From contig JAGTWJ010000008.1 of assembly GCA_020064725.1 (NCBI GenBank), forward strand, positions 2,046,001-2,110,000: DNA of 64,000 nt, read 5' to 3'. This stretch comes from Drechslerella dactyloides. Its lineage: Eukaryota; Ascomycota; Orbiliomycetes; Orbiliales; Orbiliaceae. Below are positions 55,327 to 64,000 of the stretch, one piece after another. A program made the position numbers and the translations under genes. Every line of letters starts with the position of its first letter. Positions within the stretch are counted from its first letter, which is position 1. The notes under the pieces were generated by a model. It was given only the letters and a program-made list of their open reading frames with translations, was not told the DNA's origin and searched no databases.

Positions 55327-56382
55327 TTACTTTGAATCGCGTCGGTGACGGCGGTCGCGGTCTTCTCTATCTCTGTCTTTATCTCTGTCTTCGTTGTCCC
55401 GCCGGCGGCGGTCGCGGCGATCATCTTCTCGCCGTCGGTGCCGTTTGTCATCATCTTCGTTGTCGTCTCTGCGTCGCCGCCTGTCTCGATCTCTATCCTT
55501 GCTGTCGACTCTGTCACGACGGTCTCCGCCGTCGTTATCGCTATCGCGATCCTTGTCTCTATCGCTTCGGCGGCGGTGACTGCGGTCCTCGTCGTCTTCG
55601 CGGCCACGTTCCCGGCGACTACGGTGCGATCTGTGGCTGTGGCTGTGGCGTTTTTCGTCATCGTCGTCGCTACGGCTTCTGCTGCGATGATGCCTTCGCG
55701 AGCGGCGATCAGAGCGATCCTTCGTGTCCTTTTTGCGGGACACACGGGTGTCGCGTGCCGCGCGCGCGTCTGCGATCTCCTGTTTCTTCTCGCGGATGAG
55801 GTACTCTTTCATCGGATCGTCGTCGTCGTGGTCTCGTTCCAGCCGCTCCAGCTCTTTATCCTCGCGGCGACGCAGCGCTGCTTCCTCGGCGTCGACGCCA
55901 TCTCGACCGCCGCTGCTGGCATCGCTATCCCTTCGCCGGCGCTTACTTCTCCTCTCGCTGTCGTCGCCGTCGCCTTTACCGCCGGCTGCCTGTTTCCCGA
56001 TATTCAGCCCCTGGAAGGCTTCCTCGGCGCCGTCCCCTTCTTTATGCTTATATTCCGCATGATCGACGCGGATTGTGCGGCCGAGGATGACGGCGCCGGT
56101 GAGGTTATCGACGGCGAGGTTCGTGCTGCGCTGGTCCTCGTACTTGAGCCAGCCGAAGCCGCGGGAGCGGCCGGTGTCGCGGTCGCGGGCGAGATGCAGG
56201 TGGACGGGCTCGCCGTACTGCGAGAAGATGGCGATGACGTCGCCTTCGGAGAGTTCGAAGGGGAGGTTGCCGATGAAGACGTAGGCGCTGTGGGCGTAGG
56301 ATTGGTGCCAGGAGGCGGAGTCTGGTGTGCCGGCGTCGATTTCGGCGCGGGTGAGCGCGCGGACTTCGCGGATGACGTTCAT
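55327..56382 (-). CDS. IST3: IST3/Snu17 (RBMX2-like), RES-complex splicing factor
   Basis: 351 residues, single exon. IST3 with Bud13 and Pml1 forms the RES complex of the spliceosomal B/Bact stage, which promotes splicing and nuclear retention of pre-mRNA. The start MNVIREVRALTRAEIDAG is the conserved family N-terminus. One RRM spans about 32-112: RNP2 VFIGNL 35-40, RNP1 RGFGWLKY 74-81 (Trp at an aromatic position usually Phe or Tyr), then YEDQRSTNLAVDNLTGAVIL and GRTIRVDHAEYKHKEGD. From about 135 on the protein is a long, charged RS/RD/RE/RH region, far longer than in yeast Ist3 (148 residues) and like the animal RBMX2 tail. Divergent from VMS1 with 641 bp between starts. Confidence 0.92.
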   Translation of the reverse strand: MNVIREVRALTRAEIDAGTPDSASWHQSYAHSAYVFIGNLPFELSEGDVIAIFSQYGEPVHLHLARDRDTGRSRGFGWLKYEDQRSTNLAVDNLTGAVILGRTIRVDHAEYKHKEGDGAEEAFQGLNIGKQAAGGKGDGDDSERRSKRRRRDSDASSGGRDGVDAEEAALRRREDKELERLERDHDDDDPMKEYLIREKKQEIADARAARDTRVSRKKDTKDRSDRRSRRHHRSRSRSDDDDEKRHSHSHRSHRSRRERGREDDEDRSHRRRSDRDKDRDSDNDGGDRRDRVDSKDRDRDRRRRRDDNEDDDKRHRRREDDRRDRRRRDNEDRDKDRDREDRDRRHRRDSK

Positions 56383-57023
56383 CGTGGAGATGGTGGTGAG
56401 TGAGTCGCGTTGGCGGTGCTTCTCGCGGTGTTGGAGAATGCGGCAACTCAGGATGGAATTGGATGCAACTGCCTGTTTGATATCAGACGGCGGCAGGCCA
56501 TGGTCCTCGATAAGAGCCTTCTTATTCGAATAGGCACGAGTTCAAAGTAATGATTGATAGGATAAGAGGTTTCAGATTTACAAGGCCGGTTCGCTAGCTA
56601 GTTGTAGACATGCTTCAGAGCTCTGCGAGCAATAGCTTAATAGATCTGTCAACCGCTCCGGCGCTGCAGCTGTTGGATTCGCAGAAACCCCTGCTACCAG
56701 TCGGATTCTTCTGAAGATACTGCCTTGTCATTCGGCTTAAGATAGGCCCTTAGGATGCTGGTGTAGTGCCGGATTATGCCGGCGCGGATTCGTGAATGCG
56801 GCTGGTGGTTGAGGTTCGTGTGACTAAGGTTTGCGGGTATGCGTCATAGAAACAACGGTGCCTGGCGCCCCGCCGCGCGATGAGCCATCCGCACGCCAGC
56901 CACTGCGGGCACGACCCGCCATAAAACCTGTCGCCGTGTCCTATTGCAATCTCGTCCTCAATCGTCGCATCGTACCGGAATCTTCAATCGTCGCTTCAGC
57001 GAAGAGTTCACCGGATCGTTAGG
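56383..57023. promoter_or_regulatory. divergent promoter interval IST3 / VMS1
   Basis: 641 bp between two divergent ATGs. Holds both promoters. Frames in it are short and random. No specific site recognised. Confidence 0.45.
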
Positions 57024-59076
57024 ATGGCTGCCCCACTTCCGCCAGCTGCTGCCCCTCCTGCGGCGCCCGCAGATGACTTGCTAAAGCGCCCGCTTTATGG
57101 TACCATCAATCCTATATACATACATTTTGGAACTACCCGTACTAACGCTGTCGGATAGTTTTCGATCTCCCATCCAACCTTCTTACGTCGCTCGTCGTCA
57201 GGGGAGCTGGACATGAACCTGCCCCGCTGGAACCCCACGGGAGCTCGTCGACCGACGATGCTGCGCCGACGGAACCGCCAAAGGAAGCAGACCCCACGGC
57301 GGGCATGTCGTGTACGTTATGCGGCGTCAAGAGCAAGACGATACAGGAGCAGCGGCTGCACGCCAAGTCCGATGTGCATAGGTTCAATATGAAGCGGAAG
57401 ATACGGAAGGAGCCACCCGTGTCCGAGATTGAGTTTGAGAAGATGATAGAGGGTATGTCTTGAATTCGGGTGTTATGGCAGCATGGTGGCAGTTATGCTA
57501 ATGCTGGATGATAGGGTTGACCGAGTCCATATCCGGCTCGGAGGCGTCGTCGTCTGAAGATGACCCGTCTTCGGACCCGCTTGCCACGCTGCTTCGCAAG
57601 AAAGCTGTCATGAATTCTACGGATGACCTGGACGACAATACGCCTCGCAGGCACAAGTCGCCGATAATATGGCTTTCATCACCTCTACTTCCCACGACGG
57701 CAACATCTCTAGGGATATACCGGGCCGTCATCCCCAATCTCGTTGAAGAGAACGATATTTTGTCCCTCCTGCCGACTCTTCAGACGCAGCCAGCCACAAC
57801 CATCCCGACGGTAGCTTCGCCTCACGTTTTCTTGTGCATGCTTGGCGGCGGTCATTTTGCAGCTGCCATCATATCAATCGTGCCGAAACTTACGAAGAGG
57901 TCCGGCGTGGTCGAACGGGAAGCTGTCGTTCTCGCCCACAAGACTTTCCACCGCTATACCACCCGCCGGAAACAAGGTGGCTCGCAGTCCGCAAACGATG
58001 CATCGAAGGGTACTGCTCACAGCGCTGGCAGCTCGCTCCGTCGGTATAACGAGGCTGCTCTGACGGCAGATATCAGAGAGGTGCTCAACAGCTGGAAGGA
58101 GATGCTTGATTCTTCCATGCTGTTGTTCATCCGCGCTACGGGGACGAATAATCGCCGGACGCTCTTCGGCTACGATAACGCTGTTATAAAATCGTCGGAC
58201 CCACGGATACGAGGGTTCCCGTTTTCCACACGTCGGGCGACGCAAAGCGAGTTGATGCGGTGCTTCGTGGAGCTTACGCGCGTCAAGGTCTCGCATGTGG
58301 ATGAGGCGGCTCTCCTCGCGGCCTCGACGGCGCAAGTGCCAACATCGACGGCTTCAACGACGGCGAAGGCACCTGTAGCGAAACCGAAGCCATCAAAGGA
58401 AGAAGCTTTGCAGCTGCAGCATTCTACGACGCTGACAACGCTGCTGCGTCGATCCAAAGCTCCGGCGATAGCCACCTATCTAAATTCCAACAAGTTGCCG
58501 TTCACATACCACTTGACGCCGCCGAATCACCACACGCCAACGCTCTTACATTTGGCGTCCTCGCAGGCTAATCCGATGGTGGTGCTCGCGCTGCTTACGA
58601 AGGCACCGAACGACAACAAGGAACCGGCAGACCCAACGATACGAAACGCTGCTGGGAAGACAGCCTTCGATCTTGCAGGGGATAAGTCCACACGGGACGT
58701 ATTCCGCGTGGCACGTCAGGAACTCGGGGAGGAGAGGTTTGATTGGGACTCAATGGGCGTGGGGTCGCCCCTCTCGCGGAAAGAGTACGATGCAGCGGCA
58801 GAACATGAGAAGGCCGCTAAGGAAGCGGAGGAGAAGCAGAGGAGAGAGAAGGAAACGACAAGGTTGAGGAACATGCCGGATGCAGGTGGTTCGGGAGGCT
58901 CGTCGGCAGCTGGGAAGGGAGGGAAAAGCCTGTCTGAGGTGCTGGGGACGAATGCTGCGACGACTGCGAGAGAGGAGAAGACGAAGGGACTGAGCGAAGA
59001 GGCGAAGAGGCGGCTGGAGAGGGAGCAGCGTGCCAGGGCGGCCGAGGAGCGGATGAAGCGATTGTCGGGGCAGTGA
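57024..59076 (+). CDS. VMS1: VMS1/ANKZF1 peptidyl-tRNA hydrolase of ribosome quality control
   Basis: Vms1 releases stalled nascent chains by cleaving tRNA on 60S subunits and binds Cdc48/p97; it also protects mitochondria. Exons 57024-57099, 57159-57452, 57515-59076 (introns 59 and 62 bp, the first with a TACTAAC branch), 643 residues. A C2H2 finger has C77, C80, H93 and H99. The VLRF1 release-factor-like domain spans about 228-390, with GGGHFAAAI at 234-242 and the catalytic motif GGSQS at 278-282, Q281 being the expected catalytic Gln. An ankyrin-like segment follows (TPTLLHLASSQANPMVVLAL). Then comes a long charged coiled-coil and, near the end, RxxxxxAAxxR at 626-636, which fits the p97-binding VIM. 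All functional parts are present. Confidence 0.93.
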
Positions 59077-60540
59077 TATCGATATATATATTCTGAGCGG
59101 ACTGCATATAGACCATTTGGACGGCGTTCGATACACTGTATATACGAAGGAGTATTTGATCTAATATATTTAATTGACAGAGGATGTAACATTATCTCTG
59201 AAGGTGAATGTAAGAGGGCGGTCACGGGACCTGGACGTGTCGCGGTGGAATTAAAGTTGTACCTGGAGCCTGCAACGGCTATCGCGAACGCTTGGCATCG
59301 GTTTGTGGGCCAGCGTTCAACAGAAACGGGGTTTTCTGCTCTGCCCCGCTTAATCTTCGCTGCATCGTCAATTTTACCATCTCGTTTTGTGCTTTCTTAC
59401 CGTCACGTCCATTTTGATATCTGTCCTGTGGTGCCGTATCCTAAACTGTGTCTTTTCGATTTGCTGTTTCTTCCTAGAACTGTCCTCGGGCTTCTATTAG
59501 AGTTCCCTTCCTCGCTCCGTCTACAACCACCGGAGATATCTGCCAATAGCTGCACTGTACACCCATCGAACCGCTCCCAGTCGTGGCGTTCTGCTCTTTC
59601 GTCTCCACCGCCTAACGCCATCGACCGCTCCCTTTCTTGCTCTCCAGCTCTCCAGCTTCCCGGTTCTCCATCCTGTCGCATACGTATACGCATACTTCGG
59701 CACCATCATTAACACGTCCTGCTAGTCTTCTTACGCGATCTTTTCCACACGGCACGCTTTCGGATTCAGGATCCAGGGACGGGCAGCGATTTAGAGTCAC
59801 ACAGCCAGCTTGCAAGAGTGGGTATCAACGTCTGCAGTGTGGCCGAATAGCAGAGGCTAGCGCGCCTCTGTCTTAATACAACTATCAGAGTAAGAGACAA
59901 CCTCACCTTGGTCTGACTGAGACTTGAACCCCTCACTTCCGGTTCGCGACCTCCTGGCCTGAATCTCAGCCTCCTTCGCTGGCATCCGAGCACTCGTTCG
60001 GCACTTTGCTGTTGGCGTTCTGGTCTCAAAGGACTATTCTGATAGGCGTGTGGTTTTCCAGGTTGTCACATCTTTTCCTTCCCTGTCATCAACCGACGAC
60101 TTCCTTTAACGAGCTTTTTCACGACGTCACGAACCACCCGGGTCGAACCCCTATATCTCGATTCGATAACGGTATCGATAGGAGCATCTTTCGATCGCGC
60201 TGCCAGATCCATCAAACACACTTTTGCGAGCAGCTTTACCGCGACACCCACAATCCATACGAGGCGTCTAGGGGGCCTCTTCTGCAACCGAGTTCGCCTG
60301 TGACGTTTTCTTCCTGATCACGAATCGACTGATTTTACTACCTACCAAATTCACGGACCACTGTTGCTTCACCATCATTTATTACATTCTTCATTTCATC
60401 GCCAACGGTCCGATCAAAAGTTCTACGGCTTATCTCTGTAACTGTTTAGTAGCGACATAGCTGGCTATCTTCGGTTCTTTTTTTGCACCATCTACGGTTT
60501 CGTTTTTGATCTTTGTTTGCTGTATTCGGACTTTCCGGCC
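59077..60540 (+). promoter_or_regulatory. VMS1 3' flank and promoter/leader of the STRAP-like gene
   Basis: 1.46 kb. The left 200 bp are AT-rich and probably end VMS1. From about 59330 the + strand is C/T-rich in blocks, as expected near a fungal transcription start, and the stretch next to the ATG is T-rich. Pol III-like A- and B-box matches occur at 59840 and 59941 but do not fold as a tRNA. Confidence 0.4.
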
Positions 60541-61934
60541 ATGTCTGCAGATCAGACTTACCCTACGCCGCAAAAATCACCGAGTCCCGTGCAGTCGAGT
60601 ACTAGTAAGTTTATGGATATGTGTTCTGTGGGGGGCGAGCGAGTTTGCTGACTTTGAGCGAACTGTCTTTAGTGAGCACCGCACGTATCGTTCCGTTGAC
60701 TTGCCACGGCCATTCAAGACCCGTTACACATCTTTCGTTTTCGCAATTTGTGGACGATAGCTATTTTCTCATCTCTGCGTGCAAAGGTACGTGTGGCGGT
60801 TGGTGTGCAGAATGCGATGGTGCATGGCTGATGTTTGGCGGGCAGATGGGAATCCGATGCTACGCGATGGCATAACTGGCGACTGGTTAGTTTGCGTCCT
60901 TGAAATCTGGACTTGCAACCTGGAAGCTAATGTGGTTTTAGGATTGGGACGTTTATCGGCCACAAAGGTGCCGTGTGGCAGGCGAGGCTGTCCAAAAACG
61001 CGCACCTTGCTGCCACCGCCTCTGCAGATTTCTCGGCGTAAGCAATGTCCGTTTTGTTGGACGTGAGGATTCAATGAGGATGCTGAATTTTGGGTGTCTT
61101 ATAGCAAGGTCTGGGACGCCTTCACCGGCGAAACATTACAGACGCTGCAACACAATCATATCGTGAGATGTGTGACGTTCTCACCTGACGACACTCGCAT
61201 CGCGACGGGTGGGCCGGAGAAAAAGCTGAGGTTGTACGACCTGAGCCGGTCGGACGGCAGCGCGATGGAAATTGGCGTGGGGGCGCATAACGGGACAATA
61301 CGTACGGTATCCTGGTCGGATCCGAACATTCTGGTGTCTGGCTCCGAAGACAAGTACATCCGGTGGTGGGACGTGCGGTCGAGGGACCCCGTGACGACGT
61401 ATATGGTTGATGAGCCGCTAGGCAGCTGCGAGTTTTCGATGGACGGCAAGATATTGAATGTTTCGGCGGGCAAGACGGTGTATTTCTTTGACGGGGTAAC
61501 GAGGATGCTGCTGAAGCAGATCAAGACGGAGTATGATTGCGCCACCGTGGCTCTCCACGCGCCGACGAGGAAGTTTGTGACGGGCGGCAGTCAGGACACT
61601 TGGGTTCGGATATACGACTTTGACTCCGGGAGAGAGCTTGGTGAGTAGCTGGATTGTCGAGAACGTGATGCGTGATGCGATGCTATGCGATGCGACATGA
61701 TGCTGATGACATGTTTGCGTAGAGGTCAATAAGGGTCACCATGGACACATTTGGTCTGCTAGCTTCTCGCCGGACGGAAACTTGTACGCCACTGGATCCG
61801 AAGATGGAACGATCAAGCTGGTAAGTGATCTCTGTCCGTCTGCGTGGATGATGTCGGGCAAGTCATGCTGATGGTTCCGTCCTGCACAGTGGAAGTACAC
61901 TCCCCAGCCTTATGGACTCTGGGTGTCGGCGTAG
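60541..61934 (+). CDS. STRAP-like WD40 repeat protein
   Basis: Resembles animal STRAP (Unr-interacting protein), a seven-bladed WD40 scaffold linked to TGF-beta signalling and the SMN complex in animals; the fungal role is not established. Seven exons: 60541-60604, 60673-60786, 60846-60885, 60942-61037, 61105-61640, 61723-61820, 61890-61934, giving 330 residues in continuous frame. Introns are 56-82 bp. Typical blades: CHGHSRPVTHLSFSQFVDDS, WIGTFIGHKGAVWQARLSK and ADFSAKVWDAFTGETLQT, then HIVRCVTFSPDDTRIATGGP, VSGSEDKYIRWWDVRSRDPV, FVTGGSQDTWVRIYDFDSGR, GHHGHIWSASFSPDGNLYAT and GSEDGTIKLWKYTPQPYGLW. The first 21 residues are a Ser/Pro-rich extension. The C-terminus right after PYGLW is the usual STRAP end. 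Another WD40 family cannot be fully excluded. Confidence 0.87.
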
Positions 61935-62680
61935 GTGGGCGGCAGGCTGGGCGTGCATGGTAGATAGACATAATGGGTAGAGCATACGGAGTGGCCCGCG
62001 CAGACTACCGTGTATGTATCCGAGTAAATAAGGGACCTAATTGAACGCTGTGATTATGGGATGGCTTCGGCGCCCCGAGGCTCGAAAAGAAAACATGAAC
62101 ATCGCGCGGAGTGAGGTCGGTGCCCGGGCTCGCCGGATTTGATTGGCTGGGTTTTATCAAGCAGGACTCGAATCGTCGTCGTCCCCTGAGTCCTGGTCGG
62201 CTCGGCTGGCAGGGGCCTCGCTCGCTCGTCAAAATTGCTGCTGCTGCCGGCGGACTGGCTGGCTGGGCTAATTTGCAGTGCAGCGGTGCTTGGTGGTCGT
62301 CCTTCCCCTTATTTGGCGACAAACGGAGTGCAGCTCTGCTCTCGCGCCAATTAAACTCCCATTGAAACACCAACACCACCTTCCTCTCCTCCCATCACCA
62401 ACCCATCGACAATTGACCCTCGTCCCATCTCTCTGCCACCACCACCCGCTACCTTCATCGCCGCCATCAAAGCTAGACGGCCCTCCTTCGCGTCGTCTCG
62501 TGAATTCCCCCATCCGCCTGCCCAGACGCGGAATCACGATCCTTTTCACCTCAATCGTAAGCGAGGAGCTGCCAGCAACCCAACCCCAAAATATCCTGCT
62601 ATTCAGGGGACACCAAGCAACTGACGAACCGACCCGCTCTCCATCACAGCATCCTCCATCACATCCACGAGACCACCGAA
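61935..62680 (+). promoter_or_regulatory. promoter and CT-rich leader of the septin gene
   Basis: 746 bp between the STRAP-like stop and the septin ATG. From 62350 the + strand is rich in CCA/CTC runs, typical of a fungal leader just upstream of the ATG. Frames in it are random. Confidence 0.5.
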
Positions 62681-64000
62681 ATGTCTGGTCTAAGTGCCGT
62701 AAGTCGGGTCGGAACGAATTCCCACCCCCTTGTCTCGCCGCGCCTGTTTCGGGGTCGCGTGGAATGAGGGACTGCTAGCTAACCGCGCGTGTTCTTTGCA
62801 GACCCGGAAGAAGAAGAATATCAAGAAGGGCATCCAGTTCTGCCTGATGGTATGCGGTGCCTCAGGGACAGGTGAGCTTCCCGATGTCCCCCTCTGCAAT
62901 CGATAAGATGGATGGATGGACCGATGGATTGCTAACGTGTCCGCTCGCTGCTGCTTAGGTCGGACCACCTTCGTCAACACCCTCTGCGGACAGAAGGTTC
63001 TATCCGGCAAGGAATGTGACGACCCTGGCTCTGCCCACCAGGAAGAAGGCGTCCGAATCAAGCCTATCACCATTGGTGCGTGCTCTCCATTGAATTGGAC
63101 GCGTCTTCTTGACAATTTTTTTTATTTCTTCTACTCCTCGATGGTCCACAGTTGAGGAGGGAGCGTAAAACTAATCCCCCAATTGAACTTGCAGAGTTGG
63201 ATGAAGAGGGAACCCGCATCTCCCTTACCATCGTCGACACGCCTGGCTTCGGTGACCAGATTGATAACGAGGCAAGGTATGCGCGCTTTCCTCGAGTCGA
63301 GTTATCCGAGATGATGCTGGGAAAGGGGGCCATGTCGAGCTAATACCGTGTTTTCTATCGTCACGCAGCTTCTCCGAGATTGTCGGGTATCTCGAGCGAC
63401 AGTATGACCACATTCTCGCCGAAGAATCCCGTATCAAGCGTAACCCCAGGTTCCGCGACAACCGTGTCCACGCGCTCCTCTACTTTATCACACCTACCGG
63501 ACATGGGTAAGGACCCCAGCTACTGATGTGCGATTATACTTGAGAGAGAAACAGTGCTGACGATCGTGACTGGTATTTGTAGTCTCCGTGAGCTTGATAT
63601 CGAGCTCATGAAGAGACTCTCGCCACGCGTCAATGTCATCCCTGTCATTGGCAAGGCCGACTCGCTCACGCCTACTGAGCTTGCCGAGTCCAAGAAGCTC
63701 ATCATGGAAGACATCGAACACTACCGCATCCCGGTCTACAACTTCCCTTACGACGTGGAGGAAGATGACGAAGATACTGTCGAGGAGAACGCTGAGCTGC
63801 GTGGGCTTATGCCCTTCGCGATCGTCGGAAGCGAGGATGTTGTCGAGGTTGGCGGCCGCAAGGTTCGCGCCCGGCAATACCCATGGGGTATAGTTGAGGT
63901 TGAAAACCCCCGGCACTCGGACTTCCTTGCTATCCGGTCCGCCTTACTGCACTCTCATCTTGCGGACCTGAAGGAAATCACCCATGATTTCCTGTACGAA
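62681..64000 (+). CDS. Cdc11/AspA-type septin (5' part, runs off the window)
   Basis: Septins form hetero-oligomeric filaments at septa, branch points and hyphal tips. Exons 62681-62698, 62802-62871, 62959-63075, 63195-63276, 63369-63506 and 63583 to beyond 64000. The first exon codes only MSGLSA. The spliced protein has the P-loop GASGTGRTT, with Arg where most GTPases have Lys; the same replacement is in yeast Cdc11 (GQSGSGRST) and supports the Cdc11/AspA group. Then come a short insert, G3 DTPGFGD, the block RNPRFRDNRVHALLYFITPT, G4 GKAD, NFPYDVEEDDED, PFAIVGSED and the septin-unique element beginning RKVRARQYPWGIVEVENPRH. The visible part ends at DLKEITHDFLYE, so the C-terminal coiled coil lies outside. 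AspA (Cdc11) is my best assignment. Confidence 0.93.

Noticed and set aside
55345..56403. 352-codon frame antisense to IST3
   Set aside because: It is the mirror of the RS/RD-rich IST3 codons (Val/Ala/Ser-rich), which automatically lack stops. IST3 has the conserved RRM.
59840..59951. tRNA or SINE-like element: A-box TGGCCGAATAGC and B-box GGTTCGCGACC on the + strand
   Set aside because: Each box matches at all but one position, but the T-stem does not pair, the anticodon arm is not formed, and the spacing (about 90 nt) gives no cloverleaf. Kept out of the features.
60139..60151. B-box-like GGGTTCGACCC on the minus strand
   Set aside because: The only upstream A-box-like string lacks the invariant A and GG of the D-loop, and no cloverleaf folds.

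Overview
This is nuclear DNA of a filamentous ascomycete (Pezizomycotina). I base that on short spliceosomal introns (56-166 bp, mostly GTRNGY donors and CTNAY branch points close to the acceptor) and on the gene set: a Cdc11/AspA-type septin, an SSK1 response regulator of the fungal HOG pathway, a HAL4/SAT4-type kinase, a WHI3-type RNA-binding protein, and a complex I 9.5 kDa subunit, which excludes the complex-I-less budding yeasts. I cannot assign class or genus. I support 16 protein genes, 15 complete and one cut by the right edge, plus one doubtful small ORF. I found no convincing tRNA or rRNA gene, no CRISPR and no intact transposon.

Layout. 1-5670 holds no gene and ends in a pyrimidine-rich leader of a HAL4/SAT4-like kinase (5671-7887). 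7888-19636 is an 11.7 kb gene desert. 19637-39277 is a compact block of ten genes: a CCDC97-like protein, a PPN2-like polyphosphatase, a BOR1-type anion transporter, MTG1, ISY1, PRP38, bS16m, the complex I 9.5 kDa subunit, a Fic-domain protein and SSK1. 39278-51751 is a second, 12.5 kb desert whose right part is pyrimidine-rich and probably includes the WHI3 promoter and a long leader. 51752-64000 is gene-rich again: WHI3, IST3, VMS1, a STRAP-like WD40 protein and the 5' half of a septin gene.

How the genes relate. RNA processing is over-represented: ISY1 and PRP38 share a 321-bp divergent promoter, IST3 lies 24 kb away, and a CCDC97-like protein opens the compact block. bS16m and the complex I subunit, both mitochondrial, share a 265-bp divergent promoter, and MTG1, a mitoribosome-assembly GTPase, is 3.5 kb away. 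SSK1 and the HAL4-like kinase both belong to ion and osmotic stress physiology but are 30 kb apart. IST3 and VMS1 are also divergent.

Exon-intron structures were built by eye from splice signals, reading frame and family conservation. All give continuous frames. The gene models are much firmer than the statements on leaders, repeats and regulation. I found no clear new multi-gene system. The most unusual items are an 87-bp inverted-repeat element flanked by 12-bp direct repeats, a lysine-rich insert inside the polyphosphatase domain, a stop-free 66-bp intron in the kinase activation segment, and a class II Fic protein.
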